64,000 nucleotides of DNA, taken from Gyrodactylus bullatarudis. Its lineage: Eukaryota; Platyhelminthes; Monogenea; Gyrodactylidea; Gyrodactylidae. The stretch's first letter is position 1; each line of letters begins with the position of its first letter. The stretch is from the NCBI GenBank assembly GCA_012064415.1, contig SSNU01000019.1:113968-177967 (forward strand), in the 5' to 3' direction. The notes under the pieces were generated by a model. It saw only the letters and a program-made list of their open reading frames with translations. It did no database searches and was not told the DNA's origin. Position numbers and translations under genes: made by a program. Of this stretch, positions 1-11,900 are shown piece by piece.

Positions 1-115
1 GAGAAACAATATGCCCTAAAACAGATTCCACCTTCTGATGAGCTTCAGTAGCTGATATTCCAAGCATAAAGTTGTAGTAAATTATTGCTCTGACTTCAGT
101 CTCAGATAAATCCAT
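1..115 (-). CDS. 5' end of mariner-type transposase (HTH_48 domain), cut by window edge
   Basis: The minus strand reads ATG at 115-113 and stays open for 38 codons to the window edge. The peptide starts MDLSETEVRAI and contains IIYYNFMLGISATEAHQKV. This pattern of a hydrophobic helix, then a G-x-S/N-A-T-E-A-H turn and a second helix, is that of the HTH_48 DNA-binding domain at the start of mariner/SETMAR transposases. The catalytic part would lie outside the window, so intactness cannot be judged. No matching terminal repeat is obvious between 116 and 400. A host gene using the same domain is the alternative. Confidence 0.6.
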   Translation of the reverse strand, partial: MDLSETEVRAIIYYNFMLGISATEAHQKVESVLGHIVS

Positions 116-617
116 AATTTTTTCTTTATTGAAAGAATTTCAAAGAGTAAGAATAAGAAAAACAAATTCTACGAAAAATTCTGTATCTTAAAAGGTGTAT
201 TCTTTCAAACAAGATTCAGCCGTAATTTCATATTTGAACGAGAAAAAGTTTGCTTAATACTTTTGAAACAACCTAATATTATCAGAGTTATTACTCTAAT
301 AATTCTGATTATTGTAACAATCACTATAATTTTTATAATCCTTGCTCTTTAAGAAATACTACACCCTTTTCTCCTCTTTCTACAGACAGACCAATACAAG
401 CCAGAAGACAACATAGTCAGGCAGCAAGCGAACAACGTTATAGACAATAATAGAAAATATTTTTTAAGGAATTTAAGTTTTTCATCTGTAAATTTTAGCT
501 TTTTAAGTATTTTTTTAATGACTTGAATCAAAATACTTTGTTCTAGGTGCTTAGGTAATATATCCCACAGGAACTTCTTATTTGGTAATGGATTGACCAT
601 TATCGCTCAATATTACA

Positions 618-715
618 GCTCATTAATGGATCCCACCGAGACTCATACGAAAGAAACTCACAAAGCATTTAGAAATAATTCTTTCTTACCAGTCCCGGTG
701 GGATCCATCAGTGAG
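618..715. repeat. Hairpin-forming inverted repeat, arms ~25 bp
   Basis: Arms around 618-643 and 690-715 are near-perfect reverse complements; the shared core is TGGATCCCACC/GGTGGGATCCA. The spacer is about 45 bp. It abuts the left end of the larger foldback element at 718-1690 and may be part of the same mobile unit or its target. Confidence 0.6.
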
Positions 716-717
716 CT

Positions 718-1690
718 TCAGAAGACAAGTGAATATTTAGTCTTTATATATAAAGCTTATATTTCACTGGATCTCATTAGACTCTTACACCGGCTAGATA
801 TATACTAGATGTATGCTATATTAATACAGATAAAATGTTTGATAAATAAAGCTAATTGATATGATGTTGGGAATCTATGATTTTTACAGAAATCTCGATA
901 TTTTCATCAAGAATTCGAATTTGCAAAGATTTTCTGGAATCCTACTCATGCTTTCCACTTTTACCATTTGAAGAAAAAAATTCTGAAAAAAATTATTTTT
1001 ATGAAAAATATGGTCATTTTTCGAATTCCCATTTGGCGCCAAAATCCTATATTTTCAAACATTTAGCTGAAAATTTTTGTTGATTTGAAAGTGGGAGACT
1101 GATCGAAAGAGTTTTTTCAGGATTAAGATTAGACAAGAAAGCTGACTAGCTACCCCATTTTTGAGAGATTTTGAATAATAGAAATTTCATTGATTTTCAT
1201 GTAGTGAAAATGATCAAAAAATCGAAATTCGACTCCCAAACGATAATGAAGATATGCATAAGATCAGATTCAGTTGAATTGATTTTCTTGTCTAATCTTG
1301 ACCCTGAAAAACCTCTTTTGAAAAGCCTCCCACTTTCAAATCAACAAAAACTTTCAGCTAAAAGTTTGAAAAAATGGGATTTTGGTGCCAAATGGGAATT
1401 TGAAAAATGACCTAATTTGTCATCAAAATAATTTTTTTTCAGATTTTTTTTCTTCAAATGATATATGTGGACAGCATGAGTAGGATTCCAGAAAATCTTT
1501 AACAACTTCAAATTCTTGATGAAAATATCGAGATTTCTGTAAAAATCATAGATTCCCAACATCATATCAATTAGCTTTATTTATCAAACATTTTATCTGT
1601 ATTAATATAGCATACATCTAGTATATATCTAGCCAGTGTAAGAGTCTGATGAGATCCAGTAAGATATAAGCTTTATCACTAAATATTCAC
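718..1690. repeat. Foldback element, ~350-bp arms ending in hammerhead-like motifs
   Basis: Positions 718-1080 and 1340-1690 are reverse complements with only scattered differences, around a centre near 1190. The inner arm holds a dispersed repeat with the core GGGAATCTATGATTTTTAC, also found near 8240, 11290, 11480, 16110 and 32620. The outer end of each arm carries a copy of the hammerhead-like motif found downstream of Penelope elements, pointing outward (minus on the left, plus on the right). It has no coding capacity: the ORFs in the arms are mirror images of each other. Confidence 0.75.
724..800 (-). ncRNA. Degenerate hammerhead-like motif (PLE type A), left end of foldback
   Basis: Read on the minus strand, the region has GGTGTAAGAGT, then CTAATGA in place of the hammerhead core CTGANGA, then GAAA and an AT-rich hairpin around an AGC loop. 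The G-to-A change at the third core position should abolish cleavage. It matches the motif downstream of the Penelope copy at 13420. Confidence 0.4.
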
Positions 1691-1700
1691 TTATCTTCTG
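1630..1700 (+). ncRNA. Hammerhead-like motif (PLE type A), right end of foldback
   Basis: The core CTGATGA is at 1646-1652, preceded by GTGTAAGAGT and followed by a hairpin with an AGC loop. The expected GAAA is AAGA, so this copy is probably inactive. The residue after the hairpin, where the cleavage nucleotide would sit, is C, which the NUH rule allows. Confidence 0.4.
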
Positions 1701-1783
1701 AAAACAGTTCTTCATTGGAAACAGGTAATATTTTCGAAGATGTTCGGCGTTACTTCTCACTTGTGCTATTCATTAGTTATCAT

Positions 1784-2336
1784 TAGGGCCTCAAAAGTGC
1801 ATATAATGCATTTTTTCTAACAATTTCTCGTGCTTTAAAAACTCCAAAATCGTAAACGAAATTTCGATAGGACCCATAATTGCATATTTAAAAAATTATA
1901 AATGCATAAAATTGCAATAAGCTTGAGCGTTGAGAAAACTATAATTTTTATAATATCATGCCTAGATAATCATCATATTCACTATTAAAAAAGAAAATTT
2001 CTTGATAAATCTAATTGGCTGCACCAAATAGTATATAATCTCAATACTGTGTATTATACATATTGTATTGTATTGGGTTTAACACCACAAAAATATCTCG
2101 ACCAATGAAATTCAAGCACGCAATATTACTCTTTAGTCACAATCACGCCATTCAAATCTGTCAATCACACATGGTAAAAGATGTGAATTGACTTCTCATC
2201 AAGTTCTTGAACACAAAAGATTATTTCCTTATGGATTTGAAGTGACTGTAGATAATAACAATTACGTGTTGCACTTCAATGATAATTTTTAAATAATGAT
2301 AATTAATTTTCATAACTGCATATTTTTGAGGCCCTA
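1784..2336. mobile_element. hAT-type MITE with 8-bp target-site duplication
   Basis: The ends are TAGGGCCTCAAAA (1784) and its reverse complement ending at 2336. They are flanked by identical 8-bp direct repeats GTTATCAT at 1776-1783 and 2337-2344. An 8-bp TSD with short terminal inverted repeats and no transposase is the hallmark of a non-autonomous hAT element. Related GAGGCCCT/GAGCCTC termini recur near 2874, 56403 and 62930. Confidence 0.75.
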
Positions 2337-2344
2337 GTTATCAT

Positions 2345-3317
2345 TAAAGTGTAGAATTTAATTAAATTTGTAAAAGTTTCCCTCTAATTAACGATTATTG
2401 ACATGACAGACCTCCCTGATCGCTGTTTGATTTTTCAATCTTAAACTACTAAATATTTAAAATGATGAAATTTTTGGTCAGAATAAGGTTTTATTTTATG
2501 ACTTAATAATACTAAACTCTAAGATCCAAACAATGAGTTTAGACTAAGAAAATTCTCACTATTCTCATGAAAAACAGAAATTAAATTTCACTGTATCATA
2601 CTTTTCTAAAAAGTTTAATTTTCTTTATTAAAAATATTGTGTTTTCTTTCAGTTTACAGTTCCAGCATACAGACTTAAAATTAAATTTCACACATATCAA
2701 GAGAAACCAGACACAAATCTCACCCATTTGAAATAGCGAGAGAGTGCCCCTACAAACTATTCTCAAATTGTCAAAAAGTTATAGAATTTTTATAATTTTT
2801 CTCCTGAAAATAAATATTTTTTCTACCCTTTTTACGAATGTGTTTTTTCTTAACTTACATAAGTTATAATTAGAGGCTCAAAAAGTATTAAAATGCTTAT
2901 TTTAACCAGCTAATACCATTGTTCTGAAAAACTATTTAACTACAAAACTGTATAACTATAATTTTTTCTGCTTTAGGATGACATAGGATGAAAACGACCT
3001 CATATCTAGGTTCGTTTTGCATTAATACATATCATATACCAACGTTTCAGAGCAATAGGTTCAAAGATGACGATTTCAAGTTTTTTACATAATTCATCGA
3101 TGAAATTTATACCATTCGATTGGGAATCAAAAATATAAGTTTCCACTTTTTGTTTCTAGAAAAAAAGTAAAGTGGCTGTCTAAAATCAATTTCCAGTTTT
3201 ATTTCATTTCATTCCTTAAAAATCATCTGAATTCCATAGCTAGCTTGTGAAGGGATTGACTTAGATGTAAAACAACTCTGACTCTCACCCCTCTTGTTCC
3301 AGAGATTAAAGAGTAAT
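2345..3317. other. AT-rich intergenic stretch
   Basis: No convincing gene or RNA. A sequence at about 2870 (AGAGGCTCAAAAAG) resembles one terminus of the hAT-type MITEs, but no partner end or target duplication is visible. Confidence 0.5.
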
Positions 3318-4147
3318 GTTTATGTTACCGTTAATCTTGTTACTCTTGATAGTCTTAAGACTATCAGGTAATCTTAAGACTAACGGAATAGTTTGATAAA
3401 CTTGTTACCAGGTTATAAGATTAACAAGATATTCAGCTATAAAATATAGTTTGTTGATCTTGATTCTCGGCAATAAGATTGGCTGACTGAAATAAATTTT
3501 TCGAAAAAAATATCAAAGATTAAGAAAACAATCCAACATTGTAAGGTCCCTAATTGGAACTTTTTATAAAATTTTAGCTGAATAGCTCGTAAAACTTGTT
3601 ACCAGGCTTCAAGAATAATAAGTTTGATATCGAAATATGAATTTCGGCATATTATCCGAAAAGGTCCAGATGGCTTTAAATAGTAAAAAAATAGTCCTTC
3701 TAATATTCCTCATTTAAAGAATAAACGTGAATCAACAAATGAAAATACGTGATGAGAAGAAATTTATAGTAAGATCACTAACTAGTTATTCCTGAAACTC
3801 GGTAACAAATTTGACAAACTATTGAGATAAAATCCTTACGTAAAATTAATACTGTTGGCTGAATTTCAACACTTGATACGTCTTATTCTCTGGAATGCAT
3901 GAGTTTCGTATAAGAAGTCTCAATTTCAGACCCTAAACAATTGGATTGTTTGATGAAAAATCTTCATAGCCTTATTTAATTCAAATTTATTTCAGTCAGC
4001 CAATCTTATTACCGAGAATCAAGATCAACAAACTATATTTTATAGCTGAATATCTTGTTAATCTTGAAACCTGGTAACAAGTTTATCAAACTATTCTGTT
4101 AGTCTTAAGACTATCAAGAGTAAAAAGATTAACGGTAACATTTACAC
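3318..4147. repeat. Foldback element, arms ~180 bp
   Basis: The left arm (about 3318-3495) and right arm (about 3980-4147) are long reverse complements. Shared blocks include GTTACCGTTAATCTT at the outer ends and TTGGCTGACTGAAATAAATTT at the inner ends. The outer part also contains the short palindrome TAGTCTTAAGACTA. The ~480-bp centre has no coding potential. The long imperfect arms and lack of a gene fit a foldback/MITE element. Confidence 0.75.
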
Positions 4148-4794
4148 TTTTCAACATTGAGCTCAAGCCCTTTCCTCCTTCACTTTCTGCTAGTTATTGT
4201 GCGCTTTTTTTAATCTTTTTCTCAATCTGCCTCAAAATATTCAAGGTGGGTTGATTACTAAAGCATAACTAAAAGAATCTAAAGAAAAGAAAACTTTTCA
4301 AATTAGAAATTGCTTCTCCTCTCACACCTGCTAGTTATGCGATTTTTGGCTCGGCTAAATCTTATTCATAACGGACAGATAAAAGCTGACAATAAACATG
4401 AATTTTTTAAATTTATCATTAAAGATCTCTTAAAAACTATGTATTTCATTAATCTGAAACCACATTTTTTGAGGTAGAGAGCTGATTTTCGTCGTTTAAG
4501 AATTTGCTCAGGTCAAAAATACCTCTGAAGATAATGATTTATTGCAATAGGTATTCAATAGGTAAACATTTTCTACTTAGAATGATGAAATCTCGTAAAA
4601 TCTGATGAAAACAGCTGATATCTTGTTTGATTAATCTCTAGGATATTTCAAAATATTTTCTCAGACTGACACGAGATGAACAAAATTTTCACATTTCAAA
4701 CTTTCCTCAAAACTTTCAATATTTATATGTATTAATCAATTGAAAACCGCTTTTGACAAAAGCCTTTTGATTTCTAAACCATCGGAATGCGAAA

Positions 4795-4975
4795 AAATTA
4801 AGGAAATTAACTATCATTACAAAACATCTCTCATAATTCGGACCAAAAGAAATTTTTCACAAAATATTCCATGTCCTACAACCTTGTTTAAAAGGATAAA
4901 CTTTTGGAAAAATATCGGTTGATTAAAAAAAATCATTTTTTGAGACAAGTGAAAAGTTATTTTGTCGCTTTACAG
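4795..4975. repeat. Dispersed repeat, second copy at 7576-7740
   Basis: The two stretches align over about 160 bp, with shared blocks such as CCTACAACCTTGTTT and CTTTTGGAAAAATATC. The downstream copy abuts the splice acceptor of exon 4 of the dipeptidase gene at 7573-7574. No coding function is seen. Confidence 0.6.
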
Positions 4976-5046
4976 GTCCATGGGCCAAAATATTAAACCT
5001 AAATTTTTTAAAACTAGTTAATGAGGAATTCATTAAGAGGATTAGA

Positions 5047-5130
5047 AGACTAGTGAATATGTAGTTATAAAGCTTTTATTTCACCGGATCTCGTCAGACT
5101 CTTACACGGTTTAAGTTACACCGGCTAGAT
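5047..5130 (-). ncRNA. Hammerhead-like motif (PLE type A), solo copy
   Basis: The minus strand gives GTGTAAGAGT, core CTGACGA, then GATCCGGT, GAAA and a 5-bp hairpin AUAAA-AGC-UUUAU followed by A. The core is complete: the only difference from the 13420 copy, C for T, is at the variable position 7 of the hammerhead. Stem II is very short or absent, so activity may need dimerisation. It lies about 800 bp beyond the 3' end of the dipeptidase gene with no Penelope ORF beside it. Confidence 0.5.
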
Positions 5131-5900
5131 ATTTAAACAGAAAATTAGTACATTTTTGGAATCCTCTGATTGTTTGATCAGGATTACCTTTTGAGTAAAT
5201 GTTGACGGGGAGAGGTATGGACTGAAATTATAGCTATAATTATCGTTTGGTAAGGAAAGAGTCTATTTGTAACTGCCCACTGCAACTTTTTCTTTTCGTT
5301 CCTTTTCCCTGAAATTTTTTGTAAAAATAGAGATCCTATAAATAAAAGATGCTTGTTTGTCAATCTTCCAGAAAAAAGTTGCACCAAGAGTTATTTGAAA
5401 AAACTCGATTTTCAAGTTATAAAAATGAACAAAAAAAGGGAAATTCGATTTTAAGTTAGTTTTAAATTTTTAACACGATGATGGGGTCATTCGCAAAATC
5501 TGTATTATTAATCTGTTGTTTATACAGATGCCCATGAGCCAGGTATTATGGTTCGTCCAACTTAATAAAGTCACACCCGAATACGTCTACTATTCTCGCT
5601 TTTCCAATACCCATAGCCTAGTCCATAACAGTTTAAAAATCGAGTATTTTCAATGTAGGGGCACTAGTTTTGGGAATTATTTCCTATCAATATATGTCGC
5701 TCGGTGGACTTTTTTCATCTTGAGAAGTTTTGAAAAATGTTTGACTACTTTTAAGGATAACCCCATATCTTTTTCAATTATTTCATAAAAATACGCTATA
5801 TCCAGCGAAAAAAACTTTTTTTGGCATCTTTACTTTAATATCTTGTCTCAAAAGTAACACTCAAGAGGATAAAAAACTTCATCATTTAGGTTGAGTTAGT

Positions 5901-5906
5901 TTTATT
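5901..5906 (-). terminator. Poly(A) signal of the dipeptidase gene
   Basis: TTTATT on the plus strand is AATAAA on the minus strand, about 25 nt beyond the TGA stop at 5931-5933. Confidence 0.6.
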
Positions 5907-5930
5907 TCTTGAAGAAAAATCTTTCATTCC

Positions 5931-8900
5931 TCAATATTTGAAGATGGTTCCTTCTGGAAGGTAAATTTTCTCCCTCCATAATCTACGTTTCTTTTGTCTC
6001 AACGTCACCTGGTCACGATGTTCCTTTTGGGCGACAGCAATTTCATAAAAGTAAGCGAGCACTGTTTTAATTCCATTGATAAAGTTCAACTTTGGCAAAT
6101 TCTCGTTATCAAAGTGGTGCTGATCTATCGATGTACAAATCGGCAAGAGGAGTACATCACGTTCTGTATGCCTCTCAAGTATTGTTGCAGCATAATGGGA
6201 AGCTCCGTTGCGAACGAAATTGGGGTTAATCTTCCAGACTGTCTGACAGGCTCGATAGGCACACTGATAGTTTAAGCAATGACGGTCTGCTAGGAATGGT
6301 ACAGCGCCCTCAAAGAATCTTTAGAAAGAATCTTTATGTATCATCGACCTACTTGATAGTATATTGATTGATTGAATTAAGTTTTTTGAAATGGTTATTA
6401 ATGAAATTCATAATCAAAGTTTTTGTACGAATCACATTCATATCAGGAACAAGCCTTGTACTAAACTTTAACAATATTTTACGTGGTATTAGGGTCCTCG
6501 ATTCTGGCTTATCAAAGGTATGCTCAACTCCGTGAAATGAAATCTCTGGAACGACCCACATTCTTTTGAGTGTATCGAATTTTCCCTTGGTTAGAAGTTG
6601 GAATATTCCCTCTTGGCTCATGATGTCTTGTCGTTTAAAGTCCAACAATTTCCATTCCCTGTTAAAATAGATTATCTCTAAATGGTGGTATTTTTACCCA
6701 AGATCAAAACTACCGAAATTGGAAATGTCTAAGAATGGCGATTCCCAAAAGCGTAGAATACACCATTTTAAACATCTCAAAAAGCTTTATTAAATTCAAT
6801 CTGAGAAAGAACATCATCCATTGTCTAATACCCATCATAGTCAATGAATCATCGGCTGAACTGAAAATGAGATGAAGAGGAGGTCATTCATTTGTTGAAT
6901 AGTGACTGATTTTTGGAGGGGAGTAATACAGTTAATATCTGATAGAAGTTTTTGAACCCAGCAGTATTGTATTTTACTATAATGAAATTTAGTCATAAAA
7001 TTGTCTGTTGTGAGACGTAATATTTCAAATTTCATGCAATTATAATTTTGCGCTCTTTTCAAAAGATTCCTATAGATGTGATCATTCAATTGAATTGTAT
7101 GAGAATAACCATCCCGATTGTCAATTTTCTCCCATATATTTTCATTTTTTTGATAAAATTCGAAATTCTTTGAGATCAGTATTTGATTTTGAATAGTCTC
7201 TAAAAAACTTTAGGTGAACCTAAAAATATATATTTTTCGACATCTCTGCTGTTGAATGAAATTATTGCTTGCAATTCTAATTTTACGAATGGAGAACTCT
7301 TACTCCAAGGAATAGTCTTCATCTTCCCAGTTGACCTGATCATAAAAGCCGGGGATGAGGACTGATGTATTCTCTTTAACCATTGCAGTCATTAGGCTAG
7401 CTGCGTCGACCATGACCTCTTCCATGATTCCGCCACATATTCCAGAGTGGACGTCTTTTCTTCCTGATGTGATTTCCACATGAAAATAGAGAAGACCTCT
7501 CATTGCATAAGTGATACACGGGGTTTTTATGTTCAACCAGCTGTTATCACTTGTTACCACATGATCAACATCCTTGAAAAGAATTATCATTACAAAAAAT
7601 CTCTCATAATTCGAACCAAGAGAAATTTTTCAAATAATATTCCATATCCTACAACCTTGTTTGAAAGGATATACTTTTGGAAAAATATCTGTTGATTTTT
7701 TAAGACAACTGATAAGTTATTTTGTTTTGAGAAAAATATGCTTGTTTATAAAAGAAAGTTGGACCAAGAGTTATTTGAAATAACTTATTTCATTGGAATT
7801 GACTAAATTAACCCTATTTATTTAAAAAATCTTAAAATTACTGGAGCGGTCGCTTGGAATTAGATGGGGAAAGTGAATTGAAAAAAGTGTCATCATATAA
7901 CTATTGAGAATGGTAAGAGCGATAAGAAAATTTTTCTACAAACCCCAATTCAAGATTTTATTTTCTAATTCTTGAAAATTTTCAGGAAATACTCTTCTCT
8001 TTTGTATCTTTCGTTTGAATAAATTATCTCCTTTGTAAATTTAAAAAGAGATGGAATTTCAGTCGATAATCATCATCCTGATAATAAATGATGAATTTCC
8101 TGTTTAAGGAATGATGTTCTCTTTTGAAAAGAAAAAATAATTATTTCCGCGAATTAATGAAAGGGAAGACTCATCCTCGAACAGATTCAAAATCTATCTT
8201 GGTACTTTCAGAACCATACTAAATTTGGTTGATATGAAGTTGGGAATCTATGATTTTTATAGAAATCTCGATATTTTCATCAAGAATTCGAGTTTCTTAA
8301 AGATTTTTTGGAATGCTACTCATGTTGTCCACTTTGACGATTTGAAGAAAAATATTCTCATAAAAAATATGGCATTTTTTTCAAATTTCGATTTCGTGCC
8401 AAATCCCATTTTTTCGAACTAAGAATTTTTATTTATTTCAAACTAAGAGGATGATCAAAAGTTGATTTTCAGGATCACAATAAGACAAGAAAGCCAAATA
8501 TCCTGAGTCATATTATTTGGAAACCTACCAAATTAGATAATTAGCTCAAGCTTTAATTTACGTTTTGCTTTGAGAACCAAATTTTTTTTTTCATAGCTAT
8601 TGCGGTCTTGAGTTCTACAGCTACAAACTTAGAATCGTGGAAAAATGGTCAAGATCGCATAGGCAAATCTACGATTTATAATTTTTGATTCTATGCCTTA
8701 TCTATCTTATCAGATAGGTCTTTAAATAGCCTCATTAAATCAATGAGAAAATTCCCAAAGCTGACTCACATGTAAAAATGTTGATCTTATGTCAATCAAT
8801 ACTTCCTCAAGAAATTCAGATGTCCTGTCGGCCATGCCTTCTACTATCATTTTAATATTGACACTTGTCGGGGCAACTTTCTAAAGAAATTTGTTTTTAA

Positions 8901-11900
8901 TTTGACAATTAGCATTGGCAATGCTCTTTCTATCCGATTCGACAAGTTATTAAGTTCCGTTCAATATTTATTAATCTCTGGGAAAAATGAAACCAAGAGA
9001 AGATTTCTATGATCAGTAATAATTTTTTTCTGATTTTTCTGATAAAACTATCAATTCTAAGCGTTATTTTGCATTTCAGCACCTGTCGAAAAATGCTTCA
9101 CCATTATGTCATATAGTTTTAAAAATCCAGAATTTTTCAAATCGCCATTCAATTTTCAATGAATTTTCACTACTCAACCACTAAAATCTGGGTTTTCTTG
9201 GCAATTTAATGAGTTTCTTAAGCTTTATCTTCAAGAGGGCCTTCATGGTGAATTTCGTTGTTTTATTATCACATGGAAAAATAAGCAATGCCATATTAAA
9301 GGATTACTTTCACACTTTAAAAGCATGCAAAACATGATCTGAGTACTAAATGTTATCAGATTAGTAAGTACTGAGTTGTTGGGAAATAAAAAAATTTCAC
9401 TCTACTTAAGTGTACATTGGAGATGTAACAAATTTTTCAACCTATTTTAAAAACCTACTCAAATGATACTATACTATGAATTCTAAACATTATTTTATAT
9501 AAGATCAAATATCAAAATGCTTATCAGGGATAATATTCAAGTTTAAAAATCAGACATTTTTAAAAATGATTTTCAATGAAAATAGTATTTGAATCATATT
9601 GAGATCATTTCTGTTAAATTTTGTTATACCACTATGCCTACAAGAGAATTTAGGGAAAATGGACAATGCACGACTATGGATTGCAAAAGAATTTTCAGTT
9701 ATTTTAGATCTCACACATCATTTTTATCAAAGTTATATGTGGAAAACGTTGATTTAAAAAAAGGTAAAAATTCGTTACATCACTAGTATACATCAACTTA
9801 AAAGTCAGAAAAATACCTTTAACACAATATTTTACTGACTTTAAACTGCTATTTTCATTTTCTCGAAAACGAATTTTGCGGGTAAATTTGACTAAATCAA
9901 ATTATTTTACTATCATTATTCAAAATTTCTTCTTTCAAAGCTGTTTTTTAAGCCAAATTTTAAACAAACATTCAAAACTTCTAAAGCCGATAACCATGCA
10001 ATCATTGGTCCTTTCTGATCTGCAATGCCTCTTGCCAAAAGAGGATCTTCGTCTGTTCTCATATCCCAGGGATCTCTGGGCCATTTCTTTTCATTTTCTA
10101 CTGGCCTCACGTCAACATGTGCATAAATGAGTATTGTGGGCTTTGAAATGTCTTGATTCTTTTGCGCTAGGATAATGTCAGGGAATTCGATTAGTTCGAA
10201 ATCATTCAATGGGACCTCTCCATCGCCAAGATAGAATTTCTCCTTATAATATGGTCTCCTCAGGTTGACATTGAAGCCAATACTTTAAATTAAATCAAGA
10301 GTTTTATAAATGGTAGATCAAATGATTAAAATGTTAATACCTATTTAATCAAAATTAAATATTCAATAAATATTATTCCTACTACTATTGACATTTTTCA
10401 TAATTTTATCTGAGGGTAAACTGGCTATGACGATTCAAAGATTTGCAAACTAGTTTGAATAATTCTCTAATAAATACCTTGATTAAATTAAAACTGAGAA
10501 AGAAAAACTTTAACATTTAATAATACATGAATAATAAACAATGCAACCCTCCATTTGGGAATGAGTCGTATTTTCTGGTATATTTTATTGTAATACACAG
10601 TAACTAACAATTTTAAGAAGAGTATTCTGAATTGGAAAAAAGTATTTAGACTAAATAAGAATAATGATAAAAATATCCATAAGAAAGAAGGTAATACAGT
10701 ACGAAGAAATAAGTGAGAAATAAGTAATGAGAACCTGAAACAAACAATAGAAAAGACACAAAAATATATATAAGATACGTGGATGAAGCGTTCCTGCTTA
10801 TCAAATAAACAGATGAACTCTTTTAACTTTGATAAACTAATCTCTTGAGTCTAATCTTTGGGCTAAGATGGTTGACTTCTCCGCATCGAATTTCAGCCAT
10901 AAACTAATCAAGATAATAAAAGTATTTCTAAACAAAATCATAATAATCTCGTGGAAAGGTGATCTTCATGCTATTCAAGGGAAATATCACCCACTAAGCT
11001 TATTCGATTCAAATAAACAAAGTAACTTTACTTTAGCAGACAATCAATACAATTGTACAATGTACATAAAACTGTATTGCATAGTTTTCAATTAGGATTT
11101 TCCAATTAATCTGTACATTTCTTCCCATGTCAAGTGTGCCATACGAATAAAATGATTTTTGTCGAAATTTATAATTAAATCTTGATGATTTTTGAAATTT
11201 TTACCCATCAAATAGTAATTTGAAAAAATTTAATATCTTTCATAATTTATAAATTTTCAATCACTTATTCATAAAGCTAATTGATATGAAGTTGGGAATC
11301 TATGATTTTTACAGAAATCTCCATGTTTTCATCAAGAATTCGAATTTGAAAAAATGCCATATTTTTTATGAGAATATTTTTCTTCAAATCGTCAAAGTGG
11401 GCAACATGAGTAGTAGTAATCTTTAAAAAACTCGAATTCCTGATGAAAATATCGAGATTTCTATAAAAATCATAGATTCCCATTATTTTGAACTTTGAGT
11501 TGAAAATTGTTGTTGATTTCAATCTGAGAGAATGATCAAAATGCAGTACAGACCGATTCTTGACATGTCAGCAACACCACAACACAAAATCGTCAAATGG
11601 TTGACGGAAATATTAACCCCATTGAGAAATGAATTGTGCAAATTCTCTGTCAAGAACTCCTTGGAATTTGTGAACAAACTTAGAGATGGCAATTTCAAAG
11701 GGTCACAAATGGTTTCGTTTGATGTCAGCTCCCTATTTACTAATGTCCCGCTGAAAGAAACGGTTAAGTTTATTTGTGGAAAAATTAATACTTTTTGTTC
11801 CATTTTCAGTATTGCTTCGAACGTTGTTGCTGAATTGATAATGATGACTATCCAGAACATAGATTTCAAATTCGCCGGAAATTACTACAAGCAAATAGAT

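Noticed and set aside
4740..4922. 60-codon frame near 4.8 kb (and its twin at 7480-7695)
   Set aside because: Both lie in copies of a dispersed repeat and share no start or conserved reading frame boundaries.
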